Shown here piece after piece: positions 9,168 through 17,580 of a stretch of 64,000 nucleotides of DNA (the stretch's first letter is position 1; every line of letters begins with the position of its first letter). Both the position numbers and the translations under genes were made by a program. The stretch is from assembly GCF_029759835.1 (NCBI RefSeq), contig NZ_JAJJND010000002.1:1-64000 (forward strand). Reading direction: 5' to 3'. This DNA is from Acetobacter sp. AN02. GTDB taxonomy: Bacteria > Pseudomonadota > Alphaproteobacteria > Acetobacterales > Acetobacteraceae. The notes under the pieces were generated by a model. That model did no database searches. It saw nothing but the letters and a program-made list of their open reading frames with translations, and was not told where the DNA came from.

Positions 9168-9807
9168 GAGCGCGACTCCAGACATCACCGGCACTGCCCA
9201 GTTCATTGCAGCCAGCCGGTCTGAGAAACATACCCCGGAGCGGCACCGTCCGGACCGTGGCGGTATAGGCTCCCCTCTCCTGCCCCGCAACCTCCTGGGC
9301 GGGATCATGGCTGTGACTTTTTCCGTGCTTGCTGCGAGTGCCTTAACCGTTCGTGAGAGCCGGGCGCAGAACAGCGGTCTGTCCGCTCATTTCGTTCAGG
9401 CCAGCGAGATCGAGCAGTATATTCACCGGCATGGCGCACGGGCTGCGGCTGAGGCTCTGACGAAGGAGAATGAGTGGTCCCGTCTTCGCAGGGCCGTGGC
9501 GTCGGGCTGGGGCAACTGGGAGAAGCTGGTTCCTGAGCTGATGCCGGCCGTGAGCGTGCATACGGGGGAGTCTCTGCTCGGGGCGCTGAACACGGCTCTG
9601 CCTCTCAACCCGCATGCGACGCTGGAGGCGGTTCCGCCGTCTGCGCGGGAGGAGTATCTTGCGCGGGTCTGTTCTCCTGTGCATCAGCCTGAGCTGTGGC
9701 GTCACAGGACGCTGAGGGCTTTGTCCAGTATGCATCCGGCCCATGCGGAGGAGCAGGAAAAGGTCAGTTTCTGCCTGAAATCCCTGAAGGAAGCTTCCGA
9801 GACCTGA
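9166..9807 (+). CDS. hypothetical exported or membrane-anchored protein
   Basis: Not recognised. From the ATG at 9166 it has 213 residues: about 45 polar residues, a 20-residue hydrophobic stretch (LLGGIMAVTFSVLAASALTV), then RESRAQ and a soluble, mostly helical domain of about 140 residues. The hydrophobic stretch begins before the in-frame ATG at 9307, which argues for an upstream start; still, 9307 could give a 166-residue protein with a weak signal peptide. An upstream in-frame ATG at 9139 also exists. The C-terminal domain has one WGNWEKL motif and a single cysteine pair. Confidence 0.55.
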   Translation: MSATPDITGTAQFIAASRSEKHTPERHRPDRGGIGSPLLPRNLLGGIMAVTFSVLAASALTVRESRAQNSGLSAHFVQASEIEQYIHRHGARAAAEALTKENEWSRLRRAVASGWGNWEKLVPELMPAVSVHTGESLLGALNTALPLNPHATLEAVPPSAREEYLARVCSPVHQPELWRHRTLRALSSMHPAHAEEQEKVSFCLKSLKEASET

Positions 9808-9890
9808 GGGGCGGATTTCTGCCGGGCTTTGCGCCTTTTCGCGAAGTCACCTAAAGCTTCTTTTCCTGCGGGGAGAAGGATCTGATTCGG

Positions 9891-10484
9891 GTGTTTCGCA
9901 ACAGGCTGGCTGCTTTCCTTTCATTGTCTTTCTGTCTTCCTCTTCTGTCTTCCTGTGGCTATTTCCATTCGCGCTCCGCGCATCAGGCTCAGGTCAGCAT
10001 GATCGGGACGACGCTGACGGATCTGGAGGCCTGTGCGGGACTTCCTGACAAGCGTGAGAAGATCAGCGATACGGTTCAGATTCTGGAATATGTCTACAAG
10101 CCTGAGACGACCGGGGATATCTCGATCAATCCGTTCGGGATTTCCCAGATCTCCTATAACGGCAAGGGGCATTTCTGCATTGCGGTTTTCCGTATCGATG
10201 AGGGCCGGGTGAGTTCCCTGCATTATAACGGATCGACCGATATGGAGATCGGGACGGATGGTATCTGCGAGCCTCTGTTACGCGGGTGTCTGCGTCAGCC
10301 TGTGACCAGCATGAAGCATATCCGTTCTTCCGGCCTTGGTGTTTCCGGGTTCTATTCTCCGTCCGAGCCGTCCCAGACTCCTGAGGCCATTTATGGCGTT
10401 GTTCCGAAGGATGCCGCGCCGGCGGCGGCGTCTGACCTGACTGCTCCTGCCGCCCCGGCTTCGGCAGCACCTGCGGTCAGGTAA
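9891..10484 (+). CDS. probable outer-membrane lipoprotein, unknown function
   Basis: A 197-residue protein with a GTG start after a GGAGAAGGA site. Residues 1-21 form a lipoprotein signal with lipobox LLSSC, so Cys22 is the likely lipidated residue. The mature part has TTLTDLEACAGLPDKRE, reminiscent of small lipoproteins of the SmpA/BamE-like fold in which a GMT..E....G.P motif is common; this is only a resemblance. The C-terminus is an Ala/Pro tail. It overlaps rimI tail-to-tail by 8 bp. Confidence 0.7.
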   Translation: MFRNRLAAFLSLSFCLPLLSSCGYFHSRSAHQAQVSMIGTTLTDLEACAGLPDKREKISDTVQILEYVYKPETTGDISINPFGISQISYNGKGHFCIAVFRIDEGRVSSLHYNGSTDMEIGTDGICEPLLRGCLRQPVTSMKHIRSSGLGVSGFYSPSEPSQTPEAIYGVVPKDAAPAAASDLTAPAAPASAAPAVR

Positions 10485-10950
10485 GCAGGCGGCACAGGAT
10501 GAGGGCATCGTCCCCGTCCGGATAATACGCGCGGCGGTATCCGGTTTCGGTATAGCCGTCGCGTTCGTAAAGCGTGCGGGCGGCGGTGTTGCGGGTGGCA
10601 ACCTCCAGCAGGAGACGTGTCACGCCGAGCGTCTGCATGTCCTGTGCGAATACGGAGAGCAGGGTCCGGGCGATGCCGTTATGGCGGAAGTCCGGGCGAA
10701 TGCCGAATGTGAGGATTTCGGCTTCATCGGCGACGGCGCGGGCGAGGAGGAATCCTGCATCTTCTGCTGTCTCCTCCGTTTCCCCTGACCGGGCCAGCCA
10801 GACTGCGCTGCCGGGCATGTTCAGCATGTCCGTGAAGTCTTTTTCCGCCCATTGTTCTGCGCGGACGAACATGTCCTGGTGCATCCGTGCGAGGGCGGCT
10901 CCGGTTTCCGGCGGAAAATGACTGGACAGGGCTGAGAGGAAGACGGGCAT
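10477..10950 (-). CDS. rimI: ribosomal-protein-alanine N-acetyltransferase family GNAT protein
   Basis: A 157-residue GNAT acetyltransferase, starting at the ATG at 10950; the longer upstream frame is antisense to tsaB. The acetyl-CoA motif A is seen as FGIRPDFRHNGIARTLL, followed by LLLEVATRNTAARTLYERDGY, the RimI signature. RimI acetylates the N-terminal alanine of ribosomal protein S18. It lies 14 bp downstream of tsaB, the usual partner in many bacteria. Confidence 0.85.
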   Translation of the reverse strand: MPVFLSALSSHFPPETGAALARMHQDMFVRAEQWAEKDFTDMLNMPGSAVWLARSGETEETAEDAGFLLARAVADEAEILTFGIRPDFRHNGIARTLLSVFAQDMQTLGVTRLLLEVATRNTAARTLYERDGYTETGYRRAYYPDGDDALILCRLLT

Positions 10951-10964
10951 GTGCGGTGCGGGGG

Positions 10965-11657
10965 TCAGACCGGGCGGGGCCGGAGGCCTCCGGCGGGCAG
11001 TTTTGCCTCCGGCGGGTCGATATAGAGCGGCAGGACCGGGCGGGTTCTGTCTCCGCTGTCGTATTTCGTGAGGGCTGCGCGGGCGATTTCCTGCGGCTCC
11101 GGGGCGGTTCTTCCCGAGAGGGTGATACGGCCGGGGAAGCGGGTGGTCAGGTCGTTTCCGTCTGCATCCCCTGCGATGAACCAGCGGCCTGGCGGGGGTT
11201 CCCATGTTCCGGCCGGGCTGGCTTCGGGTGTGAGGGGGCCGTCCCTGAGGGAGGCGCCTTCGATGAACCACCGTCCCTGCCTTGCCGTGCTGAGACAGAT
11301 CCAGCCGTCCAGGCCGTTATCCTGTGCCTGTGCGTGCAGTGCTTCGGCCAGGGCTTCTCCTCTTGAAAGGCCGGTGACGTCACAGCCTGTTCCGAGCGCG
11401 AGACCTTCCGCGAGGGCGCAGGAGGTGCGCAGGCCGGTGAAGGAACCGGGGCCGGTGAGCACGGCGATCAGGTCCGGTGTGATTTCTTCCAGGCAGGCGG
11501 CGGCGAGCTGCGGGAGATGTGCGATTCCGTCGTGCCCGGCCTCTTCCCGCATGATGTGTGTGGTGAGGGACTGATCCTGACTGATCAGCATTGCGGCGCG
11601 GGCGTGGGGGGTGAGTGAGGATGCGTCCAGGATCAGGATTGTCTGCGGGCCGGGCAT
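10965..11657 (-). CDS. tsaB: tRNA threonylcarbamoyladenosine biosynthesis protein TsaB
   Basis: A 230-residue member of the TsaB/YeaZ family. It scaffolds TsaD and TsaE during synthesis of N6-threonylcarbamoyladenosine at position 37 of ANN-decoding tRNAs. Seen: N-terminal TILILDASS, GHDGIAHLPQLAAACLEE, and the hallmark GPGSFTGLRTSCALAEGLA. The ATG at 11657 shares one base with the stop of the nitroreductase gene (TGATG), indicating translational coupling. Confidence 0.92.
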   Translation of the reverse strand: MPGPQTILILDASSLTPHARAAMLISQDQSLTTHIMREEAGHDGIAHLPQLAAACLEEITPDLIAVLTGPGSFTGLRTSCALAEGLALGTGCDVTGLSRGEALAEALHAQAQDNGLDGWICLSTARQGRWFIEGASLRDGPLTPEASPAGTWEPPPGRWFIAGDADGNDLTTRFPGRITLSGRTAPEPQEIARAALTKYDSGDRTRPVLPLYIDPPEAKLPAGGLRPRPV

Positions 11658-12244
11658 CAGAGGACCTGGCAGGCTTCTTCGAATGTCAGGCGGGCGGCGC
11701 GGGGCGGCATGTCTGTCGGGTCTGCATGGCCGAGGCAGACGAGGAAGTTTGCGCGCCAGTTCCATGTGCTGAGGAAGGTGTTTTCCACGGCCATCTGATC
11801 GAAGCCTGACATGGGGAGGGCGTCGAGCCCCAGCGCGCGGGCGGCGAGGATGAGGAAGCCTCCGGCGAGGGTGCCGTTTCTCAGGGCGGTTTCTTCCGAG
11901 AGGCCGACATCTGCGGCGAACCAGTCGCGCAGGGCGGGTTCGGGATTGAGCTGCCCGAGCTGTTCGAAGAAGAGCGGATCGTGCGCGACGATCACCACGA
12001 CGGGGGCTGTCATGGCTTTTTCGATATTGCCTGCGGAGAGGGCCGGTCTGAGGCGCTGTTTTGCGTCGTCCGTCGTGAGGAACACGAAGCGGGCGGGCTG
12101 GCAGTTGCCTGAGGTCGGTCCCAGTTTTACGAGATCGTAGAGATCCTGGAGCAGGTTCTGCGGGACCGGCTGGTCTGTCCAGCGCTGCGGGGTACGGGCC
12201 TGCCGGAACAGGCTGTCGAGCGCGTTATCGTCCACCGGTGTCAT
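11657..12244 (-). CDS. nitroreductase family protein, malonic semialdehyde reductase (RutE/HadB) type
   Basis: A 195-residue FMN-dependent nitroreductase-fold protein. The N-terminal QARTPQRWTDQPVP and GPTSGNCQPARFVFL, and the C-terminal FLVCLGHADPT, match the RutE-like subgroup that reduces malonic semialdehyde or related aldehydes with NAD(P)H. No other rut genes are near, so a pyrimidine-degradation role is not supported by context. It is coupled to tsaB by a one-base overlap and lies about 100 bp below nfu. Confidence 0.8.
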   Translation of the reverse strand: MTPVDDNALDSLFRQARTPQRWTDQPVPQNLLQDLYDLVKLGPTSGNCQPARFVFLTTDDAKQRLRPALSAGNIEKAMTAPVVVIVAHDPLFFEQLGQLNPEPALRDWFAADVGLSEETALRNGTLAGGFLILAARALGLDALPMSGFDQMAVENTFLSTWNWRANFLVCLGHADPTDMPPRAARLTFEEACQVL

Positions 12245-12343
12245 TCTGCTCTCCCGCCGTTATTGCGGCGGGTGTGTGTTTCCGCTCCCGGCCGCATCCT
12301 GCGGAGATAGGACGCGGCGGGGTGGAAACTCAAGGGGTGTGTT

Positions 12344-12904
12344 TCAGAACACCTGCTCGACCGAGACGATTTCGGGGACGTAGTGCCGCAGCATGTTCTC
12401 GACGCCGTGTTTGAGGGTGGCGCCTGAGGAGGGGCATCCGGAGCATGCGCCCTGCATGGTCAGCCGCACGACGCCGTCGCGATATCCGCGGAAGACGATG
12501 TCTCCTCCGTCTCCGGCGACGGCGGGGCGTACGCGGGTGTCGAGGAGTTCCTTGATCTGCTGGACGATTTCCTCGTCCCCCGGAAGGATCGGGTCTTCAG
12601 TGACGGCCTGGCTGTCCTCTACGCAGGGGCGTCCTGCGGCGAAGTGATCCGCGAGCGTGGAGAGGATTTCCGGCTTGAGCTCTGCCCAGTCTGCCTCATC
12701 CGATTTGGTGACGGAGACGAAATCGGAGCCCATGAAGACGCGGGAGACGCCGGGGAGATCGAAGAGCACCTCTGCGAGGGGGGAGCGGCCCGCAACGGAA
12801 TCGGGGCTGACGAAATCGATGGTTCCCTGGTCTCCCGTGACGTCACGGCCGGGGAGGAATTTCAGGGTTGCGGGGTTGGGTGTGCTTTCGGTTTCGATGA
12901 ACAT
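12344..12904 (-). CDS. nfu: NifU-like Fe-S cluster carrier
   Basis: A 186-residue protein with an N-terminal Nfu-N domain (MFIETESTPNPATLKFLPG) and a C-terminal NifU domain (about residues 110-186) carrying the CxxC pair Cys154/Cys157 in ACSGCPSS. Pairs of monomers bridge a 4Fe-4S cluster through these cysteines and hand it to target enzymes in the cytoplasm. The two-domain form is usual for alphaproteobacteria and mitochondria. It heads a minus-strand group nfu, nitroreductase, tsaB, rimI, and diverges from the gene at 13060. Confidence 0.95.
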   Translation of the reverse strand: MFIETESTPNPATLKFLPGRDVTGDQGTIDFVSPDSVAGRSPLAEVLFDLPGVSRVFMGSDFVSVTKSDEADWAELKPEILSTLADHFAAGRPCVEDSQAVTEDPILPGDEEIVQQIKELLDTRVRPAVAGDGGDIVFRGYRDGVVRLTMQGACSGCPSSGATLKHGVENMLRHYVPEIVSVEQVF

Positions 12905-13059
12905 GGCGGCTGGTCTCCCTGGCTGCTCCGCTGCGGCTCCGGGTTCGTTCGGGGCTGATCACGGACGGGCACGGTCCTGATTTGTCTCTGCACATGGGAC
13001 AGGATGTGCGAAATGGCAAGGGCAGACGATACTTGCAAGGTGCGCGTGTCGGGCGGAAA

Positions 13060-14271
13060 ATGTCTTTCATGTTCCGCTTTTCCTTTCGAGGCCGCTCCGG
13101 CCTGCTGCCCTTCCCTGCCCTTCGGGCGCGCTCCCCTGCGGGCCGTGCGGCCGTGATCTGTGCGGCCGCGGCCTGTGCTGCTGTTGTGGGGATCATGCCT
13201 GCTTCGGCGGTGCCCATGCCGCCGAAGCCTCTTCTTGGGGCGTCGGCCCTGACGGAGGCTGCACACTCGTCGGGGCAGATATGGGAGTCCGTTGCGGCTC
13301 TGCCGTCCGGGGATATTTTGATTCTCTCGCCTGTATGGCCGGGGAATACGGGGCCGCAGCTTCAGCTTCTGGGGCGTGACGGGGCGTTGTCTCCCTTTCC
13401 GGATGCGGCCTGGAATGCGGCGGGCGGTGATCCTTCGGGGCGTTTTGTCTCCGTGACTGCGATGACGGTTCTGCCTGACGGGGCGTTATGGATTCTGGAC
13501 AGCGGGCGGCCGTCCCGCGACGGGACCGCGCGGGTTGCGCTGCCGCGTCTGATCCGGTTCGATCCGGCCTCGGGCAGTGTCGTGCAGACGGTGACGATCA
13601 GGGATACGGCGCTCCGGCCAGAGAGTTTTCTGAGTGCGATTCAGATTCACGGCACGCGCGCCTATGTTCTGGATTCCGGGTCTGCTGCCATTGTTCTTGT
13701 TCATCTTGATACGGGCGTGGCGGAGCGTCGTCTGGAGATGCATCCGTCCCTGACGTCCCAGAAGCCGATTGCGGGGCCGGAGGGGATTGTGAAGGCTGCG
13801 AACGGACGGCCTTTTGAGGTGGATGCCTCTCTTCTGGCGATCAGTCCTGATGGTCGGTGGCTGTATTACCAGCCCTATTCCGGGCCTTTGTATCGTCTGA
13901 GTGCGGAGACTCTGGAGGATTCCGGCTTTACGGGTGCGGCTGTCGAGGAGAGTGCGACGCTGTGGTACAAGACGCCAGCTCTGGGCGGGATGACGGTCGG
14001 GCCGGACGGGACGCTTTACTGGTCTGACGTGACCTCTGGCAGCATCGAGAGCTATACGCCCGGGCGTGTTCCGCATCGTCTGATTACGGATCCGCGTCTG
14101 CACTGGCCCGGGGGGCTGGCTGTGGACGGGCATGGCACGCTGTATGTTCCTGCGGCTCAGCTTGATCGTTCGGCCTGGTTCACGCATGGCGATCCGCAGG
14201 TTCAGCCGCCTGTCGTGCTGTGGAAATTTGCCATTCCTGCTATGGCAACTTCGGACGTGGTTGAAAAATAA
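13060..14271 (+). CDS. major royal jelly / yellow-like beta-propeller protein, exported
   Basis: From ATG 13060 the protein has 403 residues. An arginine-rich N-terminus precedes a hydrophobic export segment (VICAAAACAAVVGIMPASA), so a periplasmic location is likely. The rest shows propeller-type repeats with the royal-jelly family hallmarks: DGALWILDSG, LPRLIRFDPASG, AYVLDSG, FEVDASLLAISPDGRWLYYQP, PDGTLYWSD and GTLYVPAAQ. Related bacterial proteins resemble SMP-30/gluconolactonase-type lactonases, but activity is unproven. An alternative ATG lies at 13069. It diverges from nfu and precedes panB by 38 bp. Confidence 0.8.
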   Translation: MSFMFRFSFRGRSGLLPFPALRARSPAGRAAVICAAAACAAVVGIMPASAVPMPPKPLLGASALTEAAHSSGQIWESVAALPSGDILILSPVWPGNTGPQLQLLGRDGALSPFPDAAWNAAGGDPSGRFVSVTAMTVLPDGALWILDSGRPSRDGTARVALPRLIRFDPASGSVVQTVTIRDTALRPESFLSAIQIHGTRAYVLDSGSAAIVLVHLDTGVAERRLEMHPSLTSQKPIAGPEGIVKAANGRPFEVDASLLAISPDGRWLYYQPYSGPLYRLSAETLEDSGFTGAAVEESATLWYKTPALGGMTVGPDGTLYWSDVTSGSIESYTPGRVPHRLITDPRLHWPGGLAVDGHGTLYVPAAQLDRSAWFTHGDPQVQPPVVLWKFAIPAMATSDVVEK

Positions 14272-14309
14272 CTGCAGCCTGGCGGGAGACTGCCGGGGAG
14301 GAGAACAGG

Positions 14310-15137
14310 ATGCGCAGGACTATTTTCGATTTTCAGAAGATGAAGCAGGATGGCGAGAAGATCGTCATGCTGACCGCTTATGATTATCCGTCGGCTCTGC
14401 TGGCGGAGCGGGCAGAGATTCCTGTGCTTCTGGTCGGGGATTCCGCTGGCATGGTCGTGCACGGGCATGACACGACCATTCCCGTGACGGTGGATGACAT
14501 GATCGGTCATGCCCGGGCCGTGATGCGCGGGAGCCGTTCGGCGCTGGTTGTCGTGGACATGCCGTTCCTGAGTTATGGCGATGTTCCGCAAGCTCTGCAG
14601 ACCGCGCGGCGGCTGATGCAGGAGGGCGGTGCCCCGGCCGTGAAGCTGGAGGGGGGCGAGATGGTTCTCCCGGCCGTGCGGGCGCTTGTGGCGTCCGGTG
14701 TTCCGGTGATGGGGCATCTTGGTCTGACGCCGCAGTCCCAGCATACGATCGGTCTGCGGGTTCAGGCGAAGGGCGCGGAGGCGGCGGGGCGGCTGATCCG
14801 CGATGCGCAGGCTCTGGAGGCGGCAGGAGCATTCGGTGTGGTTCTGGAGGTGGTTCCGGCGGAGCTTGCGGCGCATATTGCCGGGCTTCTGACCATTCCG
14901 GTGATCGGGATCGGGGCCGGGGCCGGGTGTGATGGCCAGGTTCAGGTCTGGCATGATGTGCTGGGTCTGTTTGAGGGGCGTCCGCCGCGCCATGCTTCCG
15001 TGTTCGCGCCGATCGGGCGGCAGATTGAGGACGGTCTGAAGGAATATGCCGAGGCGGTCCGGATGGGGACATTTCCGACGAAATCCAACTCTTCCTCCAT
15101 GGACCCTGAGATTCTCCGGGAAGTGCTGGAATCATGA
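14310..15137 (+). CDS. panB: 3-methyl-2-oxobutanoate hydroxymethyltransferase
   Basis: A 275-residue PanB. It transfers a hydroxymethyl group from methylenetetrahydrofolate to alpha-ketoisovalerate, giving ketopantoate, the first step to pantothenate. Seen: MLTAYDYPSA, the metal/substrate site VGDSAGMVVHGHDTT, EGGAPAVKLEGG, and GHLGLTPQS. A GGGGAGGAG site precedes the ATG. Its last bases overlap panC in an ATGA. Confidence 0.97.
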   Translation: MRRTIFDFQKMKQDGEKIVMLTAYDYPSALLAERAEIPVLLVGDSAGMVVHGHDTTIPVTVDDMIGHARAVMRGSRSALVVVDMPFLSYGDVPQALQTARRLMQEGGAPAVKLEGGEMVLPAVRALVASGVPVMGHLGLTPQSQHTIGLRVQAKGAEAAGRLIRDAQALEAAGAFGVVLEVVPAELAAHIAGLLTIPVIGIGAGAGCDGQVQVWHDVLGLFEGRPPRHASVFAPIGRQIEDGLKEYAEAVRMGTFPTKSNSSSMDPEILREVLES

Positions 15138-15967
15138 AAGTTGTGAATTCGATTGCCGGTGTGCGGGCGCATCGTCCGGACTGTGGCCAGGCGGGGTTCG
15201 TACCGACGATGGGGTTCCTGCATGAGGGGCATCTGAGCCTCGTGCGGACGGCGAAGGAGCAGTGCGGCTCCGTTATTGTCAGTATTTTCGTCAATCCGAC
15301 GCAGTTTGGTCCGAATGAGGATCTGGATCGTTATCCGCGGGCTCTGGAGCGCGATACGCAGCTTTTGCGTGAGGCCGGGGCGGATATGCTGTTCGTGCCT
15401 GATGCGCGGGAGATCTATCCGCCGGGATGGGCGACAGTGATACAGCCCGGGCCTGTTGCGGAACGGTTTGAGGGCGGGCTGCGTCCGGGGCATTTTGAGG
15501 GTGTCGCGACGGTCGTGACGAAGCTGTTTCAGATCGTGCAGCCTCAGCGGGCCTATTTCGGGCAGAAGGATGCGCAGCAATGTGCCGTGATCCGGCAGAT
15601 TGTCCGTGATCTGAACATTCCCGTTGAGATCGTCGTCTGTGACATCATGCGCGAGGCCAGTGGCCTCGCGATGTCCAGCCGGAATTCCTATCTGACGGAT
15701 GAGCAGAAGGCGCGGGCTGCGGATATTTCTCTGGCTCTGGTGCGGGCGCGGGAGATATGGTCCGGCGGAGAACGGCGGGCTGAAGTGCTGCGAGCTGCGG
15801 CGCTTGAGGTTCTGGCGACTCACTACCGCGATGCGGTGGATTATCTGGCGCTGGTTGATGCTGACACGTTTGAGGATGTCTCGGATGTCGGGTCCGGCGA
15901 TCTTATGATCACGGCGGTTCGCGAGGGAACCGTGCGTCTTCTGGACAATATCGTTTTCCAGGACTGA
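15134..15967 (+). CDS. panC: pantothenate synthetase
   Basis: A 277-residue ATP-dependent ligase joining pantoate and beta-alanine. The nucleotidyltransferase HIGH-type motif is in PTMGFLHEGHLSLV, followed by SIFVNPTQFGPNEDL, FGQKDAQQCAVI and MSSRNSYL. The start codon overlaps the panB stop by four bases (ATGA), so the two are coupled. A hairpin with T-tracts on both sides follows. Confidence 0.97.
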   Translation: MKVVNSIAGVRAHRPDCGQAGFVPTMGFLHEGHLSLVRTAKEQCGSVIVSIFVNPTQFGPNEDLDRYPRALERDTQLLREAGADMLFVPDAREIYPPGWATVIQPGPVAERFEGGLRPGHFEGVATVVTKLFQIVQPQRAYFGQKDAQQCAVIRQIVRDLNIPVEIVVCDIMREASGLAMSSRNSYLTDEQKARAADISLALVRAREIWSGGERRAEVLRAAALEVLATHYRDAVDYLALVDADTFEDVSDVGSGDLMITAVREGTVRLLDNIVFQD

Positions 15968-15981
15968 TCCGAGGTTTCAGG

Positions 15982-16008
15982 AAAAAAGGGGGCTGTGATG
16001 CCCCCTTC
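15982..16008 (-). terminator. intrinsic terminator of the cytochrome c peroxidase gene
   Basis: GGGGGC at 15988-15993 pairs with GCCCCC at 16000-16005. On the minus strand the stem is followed directly by six T, a classical terminator 14 bases beyond the peroxidase stop. On the plus strand the tail is only TTCCCTTT, so panC may end here too, but less well. Confidence 0.85.
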
Positions 16009-16018
16009 CCTTTGCCTC

Positions 16019-17473
16019 TTACTGAGGCGAGACGTTTTCTGCCTGTCCGAGCTGCTTTCCGTTATATTTTCCGGTCAGCGTTTTCAGGAAGGCCGTGATG
16101 TCGTCCACATCCTTTTCCGAGATGGATTTGTCCGGCGTCTGGTAGATCGCCATTTTGCGGACGGCTTCATGCAGGGTTTTCACGCTGCCGTCGTGGAACC
16201 AGGGGCCTGTCAGCTCTACGTTACGCAGGGTCGGCACCTTGAAGCGGTGTCTGTCCAGCGGGTCTTTCGTGACGTTGAAGCGTCCTTCATCCGCATCCGT
16301 CTGCTTTCCGCCGCGATCTGCGAAATAGTCGCCTTCCAGACCCATGACCTCGAGCGCTCCGCCACCGGCGGCGGGTCCGCTGTGGCAGCCTGAGCAGCCG
16401 ACGGTTCTGAACAGGTCGTAGCCGTGTTTTTCCTGTGCCGTGAGGGCTTTCTCGTCACCCTTGAGCCAGGCGTCGAAGCGGCTGTCCGGGGTGATGAGTG
16501 TTTTCTCGAACTCGGCGATGGCGTTGGTTATCGTGTCCTTGCCGATTTCCTGGTCGGGATAGATTTTCCCGAATGCGGCTGTGTAGTCCGGATCCTGTTT
16601 CAGTTTTCCTGCGACTTCCTCCCAGTTATGGGAGCCCATTTCCAGGGGGTTCATGACGGGGCCTGCAGCCTGATCCTGGAGGTCTTTTGCGCGGCCGTCC
16701 CAGAACTGCAGCACGTTGAAGGCCGAGTTATAGACGGTCGGGACGTTGATCGGGCCTTTCTGGCCGTGGATTCCGGTTGCCGTGACGAGGTGATCGACGC
16801 CGCCCCGGTTCAGGTCGTGGCAGCTTGCGCAGTTCAGCGTGTTGTCGCCGGAGAGGTTCTTGTCGAAGAAGAGCTTCTGTCCGAGGGCGACCTTATCGGC
16901 ATTCACGTCCAGGGATTCGGGGACGGGCTGGACGGGTTCGCTGCGGAAGCGGTCTGCAACGCCGGGTGTTGCGTAGTATTTCGCACGGGTCTGTGCGATC
17001 CAGTCCAGCATGATTTTCCGCTGGTCTTCCGACAGATGTGCGTGCCAGTGCATCAGGAGATACTGCGGCGGGGGCATCCGGTTCTGACGGATGACTTCCT
17101 CGATCCTGGACAGTGTCTCGTAGGGCGGGGCTTCTCCCTTCTGCATGGCGCTGAGGACCGGCTCGATACGGAAGTGCCTCAGACCCTGGGTCAGATCGCG
17201 CTGCATGATCTGTTTTGCGACCGGGATGCTGAAGTAGAACGGCAGGTTCACGCCTTTTGCGTGGCAGTAGTCGCAGCGGGCTTCGGCCATGACGCCGAAT
17301 GCGGCACGGGCTACCGGATCTTTTTCCGCCGTTCCGATGCGTGGTGCGCCTTCGTGATCGAAATGCGTCAGGTACGCTACCGTACCGCCATAGGCGATGA
17401 CGCCCGCACCGATCGCCCCCAGAATAATCCGTCTCAGCACGATATGTTTCCTGTGTCCCGTTTTCTGTTTCAC
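16019..17473 (-). CDS. tri-haem cytochrome c peroxidase, YhjA/quinol-peroxidase type
   Basis: A 484-residue periplasmic peroxidase anchored by a hydrophobic N-terminal segment (about residues 13-36). There are three haem c sites: Cys67-Cys70-His71 in an added N-terminal domain, Cys215-Cys218-His219 and Cys360-Cys363-His364 in the MauG/CcpA-like core. Classical CcpA has two haems; the third, N-terminal haem is the mark of E. coli YhjA (Ccp) and Aggregatibacter QPO, which take electrons from quinol to reduce hydrogen peroxide. That electron route is inferred here. It is preceded by the DNA methyltransferase gene 107 bp upstream. Confidence 0.9.
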   Translation of the reverse strand: MKQKTGHRKHIVLRRIILGAIGAGVIAYGGTVAYLTHFDHEGAPRIGTAEKDPVARAAFGVMAEARCDYCHAKGVNLPFYFSIPVAKQIMQRDLTQGLRHFRIEPVLSAMQKGEAPPYETLSRIEEVIRQNRMPPPQYLLMHWHAHLSEDQRKIMLDWIAQTRAKYYATPGVADRFRSEPVQPVPESLDVNADKVALGQKLFFDKNLSGDNTLNCASCHDLNRGGVDHLVTATGIHGQKGPINVPTVYNSAFNVLQFWDGRAKDLQDQAAGPVMNPLEMGSHNWEEVAGKLKQDPDYTAAFGKIYPDQEIGKDTITNAIAEFEKTLITPDSRFDAWLKGDEKALTAQEKHGYDLFRTVGCSGCHSGPAAGGGALEVMGLEGDYFADRGGKQTDADEGRFNVTKDPLDRHRFKVPTLRNVELTGPWFHDGSVKTLHEAVRKMAIYQTPDKSISEKDVDDITAFLKTLTGKYNGKQLGQAENVSPQ

Positions 17474-17580
17474 GGACCGTGCCGGTCCGTTCTGCGATAT
17501 GCCTCGCGTCCGTTCTTAGTGTACTGGCCGCGGGAATTCGTCAAAACGATTATTTTGATACAAATGATCGAAAAATACGT

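Noticed and set aside
17553-17574. FNR/ANR-like box upstream of the peroxidase
   Set aside because: TTTTGAT and ATCGAAAA are near-palindromic, but the spacer is 7 bases, where the TTGAT-N4-ATCAA box needs 4, and one arm has an extra base.
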